64,000 bases of DNA, taken from the NCBI RefSeq assembly GCF_014696065.1, contig NZ_JACJPL010000004.1, positions 1 through 64,000 of the forward strand. The letters are read 5' to 3'. The notes below the pieces were generated by a model. That model did no database searches. It was not told the DNA's origin and saw nothing but the letters and a program-made list of their open reading frames with translations. Shown here one piece after another: positions 53,906-61,730 of this stretch. The stretch comes from Leptolyngbya sp. FACHB-261. Lineage in GTDB: Bacteria; Cyanobacteriota; Cyanobacteriia; FACHB-261. The translations under genes and the position numbers were made by a program. Numbering within the stretch: position 1 is the first letter of the stretch; the number at the start of each line of letters is the position of its first letter.

Positions 53906-56400
53906 CGCCCACCTCGCATTTCAAAGGAGATCCTGCCGTTTTCTGGAGCGTTTGGATCACTATCTAGGCAAGCGATTTCTAAGCGCTCAAAACTGATTTC
54001 ACCCGCTTCTAATTCACCCTGGGGCGGCTGTTGCCAGCGCTGAAACTGAGTGGCTACCACAGAGCGAACACCGGCTATCTGCATGGCAGTGGCAATGACT
54101 TGGCTCAAGTAGACCGGTTGCCCAAACGTAAAGTTATCTGGATTGAAAAAGCCAGGCCGACCATTGGCTAAAGTTTGAGCGCTAAAGGCTTCAAATAATG
54201 CCTGCTTAACTGCACTATGAAAGTAGTCAGAACCCACTTCCACATTCAGCCCAATCTGGAGAGGTACGAAGCGAGGGCCATCGATATTCAAGTCGTGACC
54301 GGCTAGGCGAAAACGTTCTAAAAAAGTCCGTAGCTGCTCTTCGAATTGTGCATCAACGGGCTGCCCACCCTCCCGGTCTACAGTGATGAAAATGGTGTAC
54401 CAGCTACCTGTCCAACGTCGCGTTGCCACCGCTTTGCGCACGCCAGGAAAACGTTGGGTAACGGCAGCATAATCAGCTTCAGTGACCGCTCGTTTTTGGA
54501 TGCGGAAGGACTGCGGTGCATAGAGCCGGACCTGCTCAATCGGTTCAGGATCCATGCCGCCGCGTGCGGGTAGGGGATTGCGAATGTTGATAATCAGGCT
54601 CTCTAGGCCACTGGCTGATTCTCCACCTTGGACCCCTCTACCGCTGGGAAATACGTGAGCAATCGCTTCCGCCCCAACATTACCGGCTTGACCATTGCCA
54701 ATTCGATAGATGGCTTGAAAGTGATTCTCCGCTTCTGGCTGCTTGCCCAAAGTATTATCGCCAAAGCGCACATAGGCGCGCCCATCATCCTCAGTTTCAA
54801 CCACAAATTCGGTTGCGAAGCGATCGCTATTCAGCAAGTCCCGTTGCACCTGCCAGGTCTGTTTTTGTCCCTGCGTTTCTTGTAGCGAAATGCTAGGCAT
54901 GACATCACGCATTTGCCAGCGTAAAGCGGCGCTCGCTGAGGCTGTAGGGTCGAAACGCACCCATTGCGTGCGCTGATCTTGAACGTAACCTTGTTGGGTT
55001 AATGGCCCAAATTTTAAGCGGGGTCGATAGCGCCCCTCAGAGGGAGTAGGAGCGAGGCTTTCTACATAGGTATAGCCGTGATCAACCAACACTACATTGC
55101 CCCGTGCCACGCTCACATTGGCATAGGGTTTACCCTCAAGCACGGTAGACAGGCACAGCTCAAAGGGCAGGGCATCCTCACGTGACCACTGCACTTCGAT
55201 GACCTCCTGATCAAATAGAGGATCTCGGTTTAGCGTGACTTGAGTCAAGCGCACGGCATGACGGTGAGCCGGGTCTGCGTCCGCAGCCTGACCACTATTA
55301 GGTCCGAACTTCTCTTCAAAGAGCAGCACATCGCCTGGGGCAAGAGGCCATTGGCGCAGTCCTTCACTGCTCTGTAGAGTTGCCTGAGTCGCACCCACTG
55401 GCAGGCAACACTGCTCGTCTTGCCAGGTATAGAAGTGGATTTCATTGCGAGAGGCCTGTAGGGCCAAGTCATGCATCGTTTCAAAAACTTGTGCCCCTGG
55501 ATGAGCGGTTTCAAACTCGCTTTGCTCAAGGATTGTGGGTAAGCGTTCAACCCTCGTCAGCAGGCGAGTGCCCGCTGGGAGGGTGGCAGGGGATCCCTGT
55601 TGTGTCTTTCCGGTTTCCCCTGTTTTCTCATTGGCCGTTGCGCCTGAATTGACCTCAATAACAACCCAAGCCCGAGCATTGCAGCCATCGTGCAAGAAGT
55701 AGTCGAGCAAACGGGCATGACGACGCACTGAAACCCGCTTGCGGGCGGTACCGAGATAGGCTTCAGTTGCCACAGCATCTTGGTAGTAGCTGAGGTAGTC
55801 GGCGGCATAGGACACCAGTTCAACCAGTGCCACTCCCAGATCTGCTGGATTACGTTCTTGCCAAGTTGGCATGGTGACCGCCAACCGGTCGAGCATGAGT
55901 TGGCGGAAGCTGGCGTAATCTTTGGCTAGATAATCGATGGCAGGCGGCGGTTGCCTGGGGCTCGTCGGTGATGCCGCAGGTTGACAGTCAAACTCGCTGA
56001 AGTTCTCGACCCGAAACGAAAAATCGACTTGAGACAGTTGTGGATCGAAGCCTACGGGTGGCGATGAACCGGTAGGGGAGTCAACCAGACGCAAAGTGTA
56101 GGTTGAAAAATCACCAGGTGCTTTAACTCTAAGGGTAAGAACTTCAGCAAATGAACTAACCGATTCGACCTGCACTTCTCTGCGCGTGCCGCCTGAAATC
56201 GCCACGTTAGCTGCTTGTAAAAGTTTGCGGTTGTCAGGGACGGCATTGTTCTGCTCAGGCCCAGGCAGCGGATAGATAAAATGAACACTCAGCGTTTTTT
56301 GGTCTGGGGACACTTCCAGATAATCGATGCCATTTACAATGGGCCGTTTACGAATTTCAGCTCGTCGCCGCTCATTTTTGCAACGATACTGGCTGCTCAT
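53902..56400 (-). CDS. Baseplate J-like eCIS protein (Afp11-type)
   Basis: The 832-residue protein is of the putative baseplate assembly family without propeller insertions. An N-terminal beta domain (residues about 1-140) is followed by the conserved core (IDYLAKDYASFRQLMLDRLA, ADLGVALVELVSYAADYLSY, YQDAVATEAYLGTARKRVSV, HARLLDYFLHDGCNARAWV). A gpJ-like C-terminal half follows (YVRFGDNTLGKQP, VTEADYAAVTQRFPGVRKAV, TIFITVDREGG). It probably forms the baseplate wedge with the following protein. It starts seven bases after gp25 and overlaps the next gene by four bases. Confidence 0.87.
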   Translation of the reverse strand: MSSQYRCKNERRRAEIRKRPIVNGIDYLEVSPDQKTLSVHFIYPLPGPEQNNAVPDNRKLLQAANVAISGGTRREVQVESVSSFAEVLTLRVKAPGDFSTYTLRLVDSPTGSSPPVGFDPQLSQVDFSFRVENFSEFDCQPAASPTSPRQPPPAIDYLAKDYASFRQLMLDRLAVTMPTWQERNPADLGVALVELVSYAADYLSYYQDAVATEAYLGTARKRVSVRRHARLLDYFLHDGCNARAWVVIEVNSGATANEKTGETGKTQQGSPATLPAGTRLLTRVERLPTILEQSEFETAHPGAQVFETMHDLALQASRNEIHFYTWQDEQCCLPVGATQATLQSSEGLRQWPLAPGDVLLFEEKFGPNSGQAADADPAHRHAVRLTQVTLNRDPLFDQEVIEVQWSREDALPFELCLSTVLEGKPYANVSVARGNVVLVDHGYTYVESLAPTPSEGRYRPRLKFGPLTQQGYVQDQRTQWVRFDPTASASAALRWQMRDVMPSISLQETQGQKQTWQVQRDLLNSDRFATEFVVETEDDGRAYVRFGDNTLGKQPEAENHFQAIYRIGNGQAGNVGAEAIAHVFPSGRGVQGGESASGLESLIINIRNPLPARGGMDPEPIEQVRLYAPQSFRIQKRAVTEADYAAVTQRFPGVRKAVATRRWTGSWYTIFITVDREGGQPVDAQFEEQLRTFLERFRLAGHDLNIDGPRFVPLQIGLNVEVGSDYFHSAVKQALFEAFSAQTLANGRPGFFNPDNFTFGQPVYLSQVIATAMQIAGVRSVVATQFQRWQQPPQGELEAGEISFERLEIACLDSDPNAPENGRISFEMRGGR

Positions 56401-56406
56401 CTGTGT

Positions 56407-56772
56407 TCAAGCCTCACGCGAAAATTGAGCAATCTGGTCTTGCTGGGTGCGGCGAATTAGATATTGCACGGTGACTTGCAAGCGAGCCGCTTCGCTCTCG
56501 ATTTCTACGGCCTCCACCTCGATCACTTCACCCAACCATTGCTCTAATGCCCCTTGCACCAAAAATTGCGTGGCTGCTGCTAATTCATCTCTGTTGGGCG
56601 CGAAAATTAACTGTCTCAGACCGCAACCAAAGTTAGGGCGATTGACCCGTTCTCCTGGTGTTGTAAACAACACCTGCTCGATCAGTTGCCGAATGTGCTG
56701 TTCTTCAGTAGCATCCGTGGTCCGTCCTCGCCCATTTACCGCTAGGGGATAGCCAATTTGATACTGATGCAT
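56407..56772 (-). CDS. gp25/GPW-family baseplate protein
   Basis: The 121-residue protein has typical gp25 features: EEQHIRQLIEQVLFTTPGER, VNRPNFGCGLRQLIFAPN and IEVEAVEIESEAARLQVTVQ. gp25 joins the sheath to the baseplate wedge and is one of the best conserved contractile-tail proteins. It marks the cluster as a contractile system. Confidence 0.92.
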   Translation of the reverse strand: MHQYQIGYPLAVNGRGRTTDATEEQHIRQLIEQVLFTTPGERVNRPNFGCGLRQLIFAPNRDELAAATQFLVQGALEQWLGEVIEVEAVEIESEAARLQVTVQYLIRRTQQDQIAQFSREA

Positions 56773-56780
56773 AAAACTAT

Positions 56781-56836
56781 ATGCCCTTGATTACATGCCC
56801 TTGACTACATGCCCTTGACTACATGCCTTTGACTCG
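56781..56836. repeat. Four tandem 14-bp repeats across the end of the PAAR-like gene
   Basis: Units ATGCCCTTGATTAC, ATGCCCTTGACTAC (twice) and ATGCCTTTGACTCG follow each other with a constant 14-bp step. The unit nearest the gene encodes its last codons and stop; the others lie downstream, so the gene's 3' end appears to have been duplicated. Confidence 0.85.
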
Positions 56837-57142
56837 GGGCTGCGCTAAGAGAACCTGTAGCGGTGTGCCAGTGGGAATACAAATTGCTTGGCTGTCTTGC
56901 AGTAGAACGGGCAGGCCCATCACCTTCACCCGCAAGGCTGCCAACACCCAAGTTGCAGTAATGCAGGGACCAACATTAGCGGGTGGGGGCGGATTCACAC
57001 AGCCAGCAATTACAAAGGGAGGCCCCTGGGTCACCACGGGTAGTCCCATCACTCTTACGCGGGGATTGGGAACAGTGGGCTTGGCCTGTCCTGCATGGAC
57101 ACAGATGACAGTGCTGCCAACATTGAGCAAATAACCTGGCAT
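56819..57142 (-). CDS. PAAR-like spike tip protein
   Basis: The 107-residue Pro/Gly/Val-rich protein has MPGYLLNVGSTVICVHAGQA at the start, a central VVTQGPPFVIAGCVNPPPP and a second VKVMGLPVLLQDSQAICIPT block. This two-block pattern resembles PAAR-like proteins next to gpV-type spikes, which form a sharp metal-stabilised cone. It overlaps the spike gene by one base (TAATG), so expression is coupled. Confidence 0.82.
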   Translation of the reverse strand: MPGYLLNVGSTVICVHAGQAKPTVPNPRVRVMGLPVVTQGPPFVIAGCVNPPPPANVGPCITATWVLAALRVKVMGLPVLLQDSQAICIPTGTPLQVLLAQPRVKGM

Positions 57143-57945
57143 TAAGTCACCTCCAGGGCACCATTGTTGATATTTACACCAACAGGAGTGAGCTTGACAT
57201 TGGCGGCTATGAGGCTGAGTTCGACCTGTGATGGGGTTATTTTGACAGCAGCAGGGGTAGCGTTGAGTTCAACCCCAGATGAGCTCAACTTGGCGCTAGC
57301 CGGACTATTAATTAGCTCCAGGCCGGAAGAAGTGCTCAACTTGATCGTTGCTGGCGAGCAATTAAGGTCGATGCTACTGGCAGTGAGTTTGATCTCAATG
57401 GCACTTTCTTTAAGTTCAATCGAATTAGAAGTCAGGGTAACTGTGGATGATTCACCATTTTTTAGTTCGATTTTATCCGCTGTTAATTTAGCAGTTATTG
57501 TGTCTTTATTATTGATTTCAATTCCATCGTCATTGAACACAAGCTTGAGTGGCCTCTGAACTACGGGAGTTTCTACTTCAAGGGTCACGCCTTTGTTATT
57601 GCCTAAATTGCTCAATGTGCAGGTAATACCCTCTGTTCTGAAAACTTGAACCTTGACTGGATCGTCAACTTTGGCATTTTGAGGCAGCTCGTTCTGACCC
57701 CAAAAGCAGCCAGTCCAAATGGGATAGTCAGGATCGCCGCCTTCGAATTCCACCCAGATGTTGGTGTCCACAGGTGGAATAGCAAACCAACCGATATCCT
57801 TGCCCGCATAAGGGGTGCAGGGCATCGCCCAACTCTGGCGGCCCTCGCCAAAAATGGAAGGTACACTCACTTGAACCCGGCCTAAGTAGAAAGGGTCTTT
57901 GTTGGCGGTAATCTTGCCGCGGTACTTACCGAAAAATCGCCTCAT
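57142..57945 (-). CDS. gpV/gp5-like spike protein
   Basis: The 267-residue protein has an N-terminal OB-fold (RRFFGKYRGKITANKDPFYL, GRVQVSVPSIFGEG, IPPVDTNIWVEFEGGDPDYP, WTGCFWGQNELP). A C-terminal repeat region from about residue 130 follows a strand-turn pattern (ITAKLTADKIELKNGE, TVTLTSNSIELKESAIEIKL, AAVKITPSQVELSL) expected to form an intertwined trimeric beta-helix needle. It is the central spike, mounted on the gpD-like hub (ATGA overlap) and capped by the PAAR-like protein. Confidence 0.87.
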   Translation of the reverse strand: MRRFFGKYRGKITANKDPFYLGRVQVSVPSIFGEGRQSWAMPCTPYAGKDIGWFAIPPVDTNIWVEFEGGDPDYPIWTGCFWGQNELPQNAKVDDPVKVQVFRTEGITCTLSNLGNNKGVTLEVETPVVQRPLKLVFNDDGIEINNKDTITAKLTADKIELKNGESSTVTLTSNSIELKESAIEIKLTASSIDLNCSPATIKLSTSSGLELINSPASAKLSSSGVELNATPAAVKITPSQVELSLIAANVKLTPVGVNINNGALEVT

Positions 57946-59078
57946 ACTCTCACCCTCAAGTCGGTTGTACCCAGGCCCTCTCGCGTAATCGTGAAACTCT
58001 GTTTGTATTCCCCATGACGCAAACGATGGGTAACTTTTTTGACGTAGTAGCGCCCGTCGTAGCTATAACCCACACCGCGTAAGCCAACCACGCCGCGTGG
58101 TTGCAGCAGGTCGCCGTAGCGCAGCGTATCGAGTTCGCCGCTGACACTGACCACCTCATCTACAGAACGATCGATCATCGCCTGGGCATAGGCAGAGGCT
58201 TGTAGGTTGTCGCGGCCCGTCTCACGAAACTGGATGCGCCGCACGCGAGACTGGCTTTGTAGGGCAGGTTGCTTGACCAGAGGGATCCGGTCGCTGGTCA
58301 AGTCCTGCACAGGCAACTGCCGATTGGTTTTGCGGTCCTGCACTCTGCCCTCAATCGTGGTGGCAGACAGGGCGTTGTTTTCGAAGTTGAGCGATTCTAC
58401 ATTGGTCTGCGGTCCCAAGTTGACCGAGAGGGCTCTTTGCGGTTGGGTCTTGCGTTTGGGCGGTCCCCAATAAGCTGTGTTGGTGCCAACTTTAGGGCCA
58501 GGCGTAACGTAGAACACGTAAGCATAGCGTTGGGCCAGCGCTTGCAGATATTGCAAATCCGTGACGAGTTGTACAGGCAGCCGCTCAGTGATTGAGGGTC
58601 GGTCAACCACGGGTGGTTTAACGATCTCCGGAAGCAGACCGTAACGGCTGTACTGGGACAAGATCTGGGTAGCAATAATTGTTTCGTCTTGTGCCGGGTG
58701 CCCGACCGATTTCTCTTCCAGGTCCAGCATCAGACTGACGTCTTCGCCAGTGATTGTGAGCGTCGAGCCGCCCGGGGTGACATTGGGCGAAAATTGCTGG
58801 TTAGTAATAATGCCATCCATCAGCACCTGGACTCTGGCATTAAGCGTGACCGTTAGCACCAGTCGGTTGAAAGGCTGAAGCAAGGGATCTTTAAGTAGCT
58901 TGTAATCCTGTAGATCTGTAGAGCCAGAGCGCCCTAGCTTCAAGACAAGTTGGAAGCCAGAACGCCCTGCATCACTGTGAGTTACCTCGACACTTTGCAG
59001 TGCCTCCACAAGTGCGGCTGGTGCTGGCCTCGGTACAGTAGGCCCAATTAATAAAGTCAGTTGAATGCCAGGGGCCAT
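57942..59078 (-). CDS. gpD/gp27-like baseplate hub protein
   Basis: The 378-residue protein is of the late-control-D/VgrG N-terminal type: SGFQLVLKLGRSGSTDLQDY, FNRLVLTVTLNARVQVLMDG, STLTITGEDVSLMLDLEEKS, QYLQALAQRYAYVFYVTPG and LDTLRYGDLLQPRGVVGLRG. It forms the trimeric hub between tube and spike. In many eCIS the hub and spike are fused (Afp8, VgrG); here they are separate genes, as in phages. Confidence 0.83.
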   Translation of the reverse strand: MAPGIQLTLLIGPTVPRPAPAALVEALQSVEVTHSDAGRSGFQLVLKLGRSGSTDLQDYKLLKDPLLQPFNRLVLTVTLNARVQVLMDGIITNQQFSPNVTPGGSTLTITGEDVSLMLDLEEKSVGHPAQDETIIATQILSQYSRYGLLPEIVKPPVVDRPSITERLPVQLVTDLQYLQALAQRYAYVFYVTPGPKVGTNTAYWGPPKRKTQPQRALSVNLGPQTNVESLNFENNALSATTIEGRVQDRKTNRQLPVQDLTSDRIPLVKQPALQSQSRVRRIQFRETGRDNLQASAYAQAMIDRSVDEVVSVSGELDTLRYGDLLQPRGVVGLRGVGYSYDGRYYVKKVTHRLRHGEYKQSFTITREGLGTTDLRVRV

Positions 59079-59088
59079 TTAGGTTTCC

Positions 59089-59379
59089 TTAAGCTTGGGG
59101 TGGCGCGATGCGCAAACTTCGACCGATTTCACTGGTCAATTCCGCCGGATCCATGGCATTGTTGGCATCACACAATTGCCAGAACTGTTCTGGGTCGCCT
59201 AAGACCTGCCCAGCGATCAAGTCCAGGCGGTCGCCTTCGGTCACAGTGACTTCGGTAAACAGAGGTAAGCTTGTACCCTGCGGCAAGAATCGACGACGCT
59301 TGTAAGCGATCACGCGACCATCTACTGTAGTTAAGCGCGCAGTTTCTAAGTTGTAATAGCGGCTAGTATGCTCAAACAT
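59089..59379 (-). CDS. LysM-domain baseplate hub accessory protein
   Basis: The 96-residue protein carries one LysM-like module (LFTEVTVTEGDRLDLIAGQV, LGDPEQFWQLCDANNAMDPA, EIGRSLRIAPPQ), preceded by a short variable segment. Small LysM proteins (gpX/gp53-like) connect hub and baseplate in contractile systems. It ends 10 bp before the hub gene. Confidence 0.83.
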   Translation of the reverse strand: MFEHTSRYYNLETARLTTVDGRVIAYKRRRFLPQGTSLPLFTEVTVTEGDRLDLIAGQVLGDPEQFWQLCDANNAMDPAELTSEIGRSLRIAPPQA

Positions 59380-59632
59380 CGCGCACCCAGGTTAGCGTCA
59401 GCAATAACATTGATATTGATAAACGTCAATAAATATTGGCAAATTAATCGTCGAGAATTAGCTAGTGAGAATTGAAAGATTTATCTAGACAACTGTTTTG
59501 CCTTAGTTGTAACAGAGCGCTTAACTACTCCGCTATGTATTTATTGCTTGAGTCATCAGTCAGGGTCAACATTCGAGAGTAATGCTTGACGCTACTGTGC
59601 AGTTAATTAAACATTACAACTCAAGAATTAAT
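59380..59632. other. Gap within the eCIS operon
   Basis: This 253-bp non-coding, AT-rich stretch is much larger than the other gaps in the operon. It holds an inverted repeat TATTGA-N6-TCAATA at 59414-59431. An internal leftward promoter for the genes from LysM onward is possible. Confidence 0.4.
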
Positions 59633-60292
59633 TTACAAGCGCTGTCGAACATTAACCCCAATGAGGGAAGCAGGGTTACCTGTAGTTCCTTGCCTCGCCA
59701 TCCGTTCTTTGCCTCGCTGATGAGCAAGGAACAGCTTAGCCCCTCGTTGGTTCCAAGGCAAATCGTTATAGCTAAGAACTCTCAGGCTTAGAGCGACCTT
59801 CGCACGAATGGGACAAAGTTTAACATCGTATGCTTCTTCCGTGATATTAAAGTCTGTCAGACGTACAGGTAAAACTCGCTTTTCGCCCCACACCAAAAGA
59901 GTTAAAGGAGCCTCCATCGGCATAATTTCTAATGCCCCCCGAGCTGCTTGAGACATCGCTGTGGTCAGTCGGCTGCTATCTGGATAGATCAGGATCTCTA
60001 GTGCCGAAAGTTGCGGATAAATTCCCAGACGAGTTGCAATTCCCTCTGCCTTTTCAAGCTGGTCTGTCGCATCTAGCTCTATATCTAGCTTGAAGGTTTC
60101 AATTGGAGCCCCCTGAAGGCGTAACGCCTCACTGCGGGCGCCTTCATTCTCAGTGGCCTGCACCTGGAGAGTGCGGCTGAGGCTCTCTGGGTTGTACTGA
60201 AAAGGAATGGTACTGAGTACTAGGCTAGAGTCAGGATCGACGGCAACAAGGGTCCCTTTAAGCAGACGAGGCGAACCGGGGAAGGTAGTCAT
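59633..60292 (-). CDS. CIS tube-family protein (Afp7-like)
   Basis: The 219-residue protein has the N-terminal signature TIPFQYNPESLSRTLQ and a conserved core (FKLDIELDATDQLEKAEG, LEIMPMEAPLTLLVWGEKRV, LPVRLTDFNITEEAYD, VKLCPIRAKVALSLRVLSYN). These match the contractile injection system tube-protein family that caps the inner tube at the baseplate. It is the first gene of the leftward operon and defines its start at 60292. Confidence 0.85.
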   Translation of the reverse strand: MTTFPGSPRLLKGTLVAVDPDSSLVLSTIPFQYNPESLSRTLQVQATENEGARSEALRLQGAPIETFKLDIELDATDQLEKAEGIATRLGIYPQLSALEILIYPDSSRLTTAMSQAARGALEIMPMEAPLTLLVWGEKRVLPVRLTDFNITEEAYDVKLCPIRAKVALSLRVLSYNDLPWNQRGAKLFLAHQRGKERMARQGTTGNPASLIGVNVRQRL

Positions 60293-60661
60293 GGCTGATA
60301 TCCTTGCTTCGATGACTGCTTTTGTGACGGCCTTTAAAGGAGCAGAGACAGCTTAGCTTAAGCTCTACAGCTGAACATATTGCAAATTGCACAATTGTCT
60401 TTACATACTTGTCTTTACGTAAACGTAGAGGGGGCGAGGAAGCCAACACTAGCCAACACTATGGCTAAAATAGCGCTCTGCTACCAAGACTGTCTAGTTT
60501 GTAAACATTTTGCCTAAATCTGTAATCATCGTTCATCACCCTTTAAAATTCGCCTGAGTTAAATTCCTGGGTTAAACTGCGGGCAGCTGACCGGCGATAG
60601 CGCTAAACAGCCGTAGGATTAAGACCACCTGTATTGAGCGGAAAAGCCGCGAGTAGACCTC
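60293..60661. other. Divergent promoter region of the eCIS operon
   Basis: About 370 bp between the eCIS operon and the plus-strand membrane-protein gene. It contains two sets of direct repeats (60395-60422 and 60441-60460) and AT-rich DNA. No -10/-35 pair is certain. Confidence 0.45.
60395..60422. promoter_or_regulatory. Tandem 14-bp direct repeat, candidate activator site
   Basis: TTGTCTTTACATAC is followed directly by TTGTCTTTACGTAA. Tandem repeats of this length upstream of a gene are typical of response-regulator dimer sites. The repeat is about 105-130 bp upstream of the first eCIS gene. A separate perfect tandem repeat of AGCCAACACT lies at 60441-60460. Confidence 0.45.
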
Positions 60662-61165
60662 ATGAAATCTGCAAGCCTAACGATGGCAGCCTCTAGTGGG
60701 GAAGTTTCTTCCCTCTCAACTAATCCTATCTTTGAGCAGGCGACTGAGCTATGGGCTACTCTATCGGATCCTTGCACAGCTTTAACCTATAAAAACGCTG
60801 CCAGTAGAACTTGGGTTCTGCTCAGGCAGATAGTCCGGCTAATTTTTTTGTTGACTCTCTTGGCAGTGGTAGTGGTCGTTTGGATCTGGAGTGTTGGCTT
60901 TCAAAGTGGCCGTGCCTTTCGCAGCTGGTTGAACACTGAAGAACCTACACCTACTCTGCTCCTACAAAAAACGGCAGATATTCTGTTATGGCCGTTCAAG
61001 GTAACTGTAGACTGGTCAAAAAAACAGATCAAGGAGCAATTGGGCATTGAACTCAAGCCCCTTTGGCCTGCTCAATTAGAAACATCAAAGCTAAATGCAG
61101 GTCAAGATAGCCCACAAGCAATCAGCTCATCAACCCCTACTAGCGGCCCAGGCCAGTCTAAATAA
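60662..61165 (+). CDS. Hypothetical protein with one membrane helix
   Basis: The 167-residue protein has a soluble N-terminus (about 50 residues), one transmembrane helix (LIFLLTLLAVVVVVWIWSVG) near 60-80, an amphipathic segment (TADILLWPFKVTVDWSKKQI) and a Ser/Pro-rich tail. I do not recognise a family. It is divergent from the eCIS operon and shares its promoter region; whether it belongs to the system, for example as a membrane anchor, cannot be told. Confidence 0.65.
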   Translation: MKSASLTMAASSGEVSSLSTNPIFEQATELWATLSDPCTALTYKNAASRTWVLLRQIVRLIFLLTLLAVVVVVWIWSVGFQSGRAFRSWLNTEEPTPTLLLQKTADILLWPFKVTVDWSKKQIKEQLGIELKPLWPAQLETSKLNAGQDSPQAISSSTPTSGPGQSK

Positions 61166-61286
61166 ACAATCCGTGACAGCCAAATAACCAGTCAGTTAGC
61201 GACGGGTCTAACGATGTAGCTCAGCCTCAAAACATGAGCCCACCTTAACCATCTGTGCGGTGGCTATCTAGGTTTATGTTTATTTG

Positions 61287-61535
61287 TTACGTGTTGGAGG
61301 CTGGAGCCAAGGAGCCATCGAGAGCCTTCGCCAGTGCCTCAGTTCTGAGCTTGCCATTCGACTCCAGATAACCTTCCTCCCTAAGTTGCTTCAATAATTG
61401 AGCTGAAACTTGGGGCGGAGTTTCTGCCGCTGTCTCAGTTGGGCTAGAGTTCTTGCCAACCGTGTAGAGCGAAAAGCCAAGCACGAACGCAAAGACAAAA
61501 GGCAGTACCACCAACACGTAAAGGCTAGAAAACAT
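61287..61535 (-). CDS. Small membrane protein, 82 residues
   Basis: An N-terminal transmembrane helix (LYVLVVLPFVFAFVLGFSLY) is followed by a Thr/Pro-rich linker and a small C-terminal helical domain (SAQLLKQLREEGYLESNGKL, TEALAKAL). The C-terminal part resembles an SHOCT-like or winged segment but I cannot assign it. It is codirectional with, and downstream of, the DUF4157 gene. Confidence 0.6.
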   Translation of the reverse strand: MFSSLYVLVVLPFVFAFVLGFSLYTVGKNSSPTETAAETPPQVSAQLLKQLREEGYLESNGKLRTEALAKALDGSLAPASNT

Positions 61536-61730
61536 AGAAAAATGTCTTGAGAAGCTCCGCTCGATTATCTAAGAAAGCCACTAAAAAGTCAGCAACAAAA
61601 ACAATAAATATTGTGAATAACAGCATAAATCAAAAGCTAAACCAGTAGGAGCAAGCTTGTCAACAAAATCTCTATCGGTCAGTTTTATCATTCTGAAAGT
61701 TGAGCTTATTTTCGGATCTCCTCGTCAAAG

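Noticed and set aside
40903-60292. Complete prophage
   Set aside because: There are tail baseplate, spike and fibre genes but no capsid, portal, terminase, integrase or lysis genes. DUF6519, CIS tube-family and DUF4157 proteins point to an injection system.
40903-60292. Type VI secretion system
   Set aside because: No TssJ/TssL/TssM membrane complex, ClpV or Hcp gene is seen, and hub and spike are of the eCIS/phage type.
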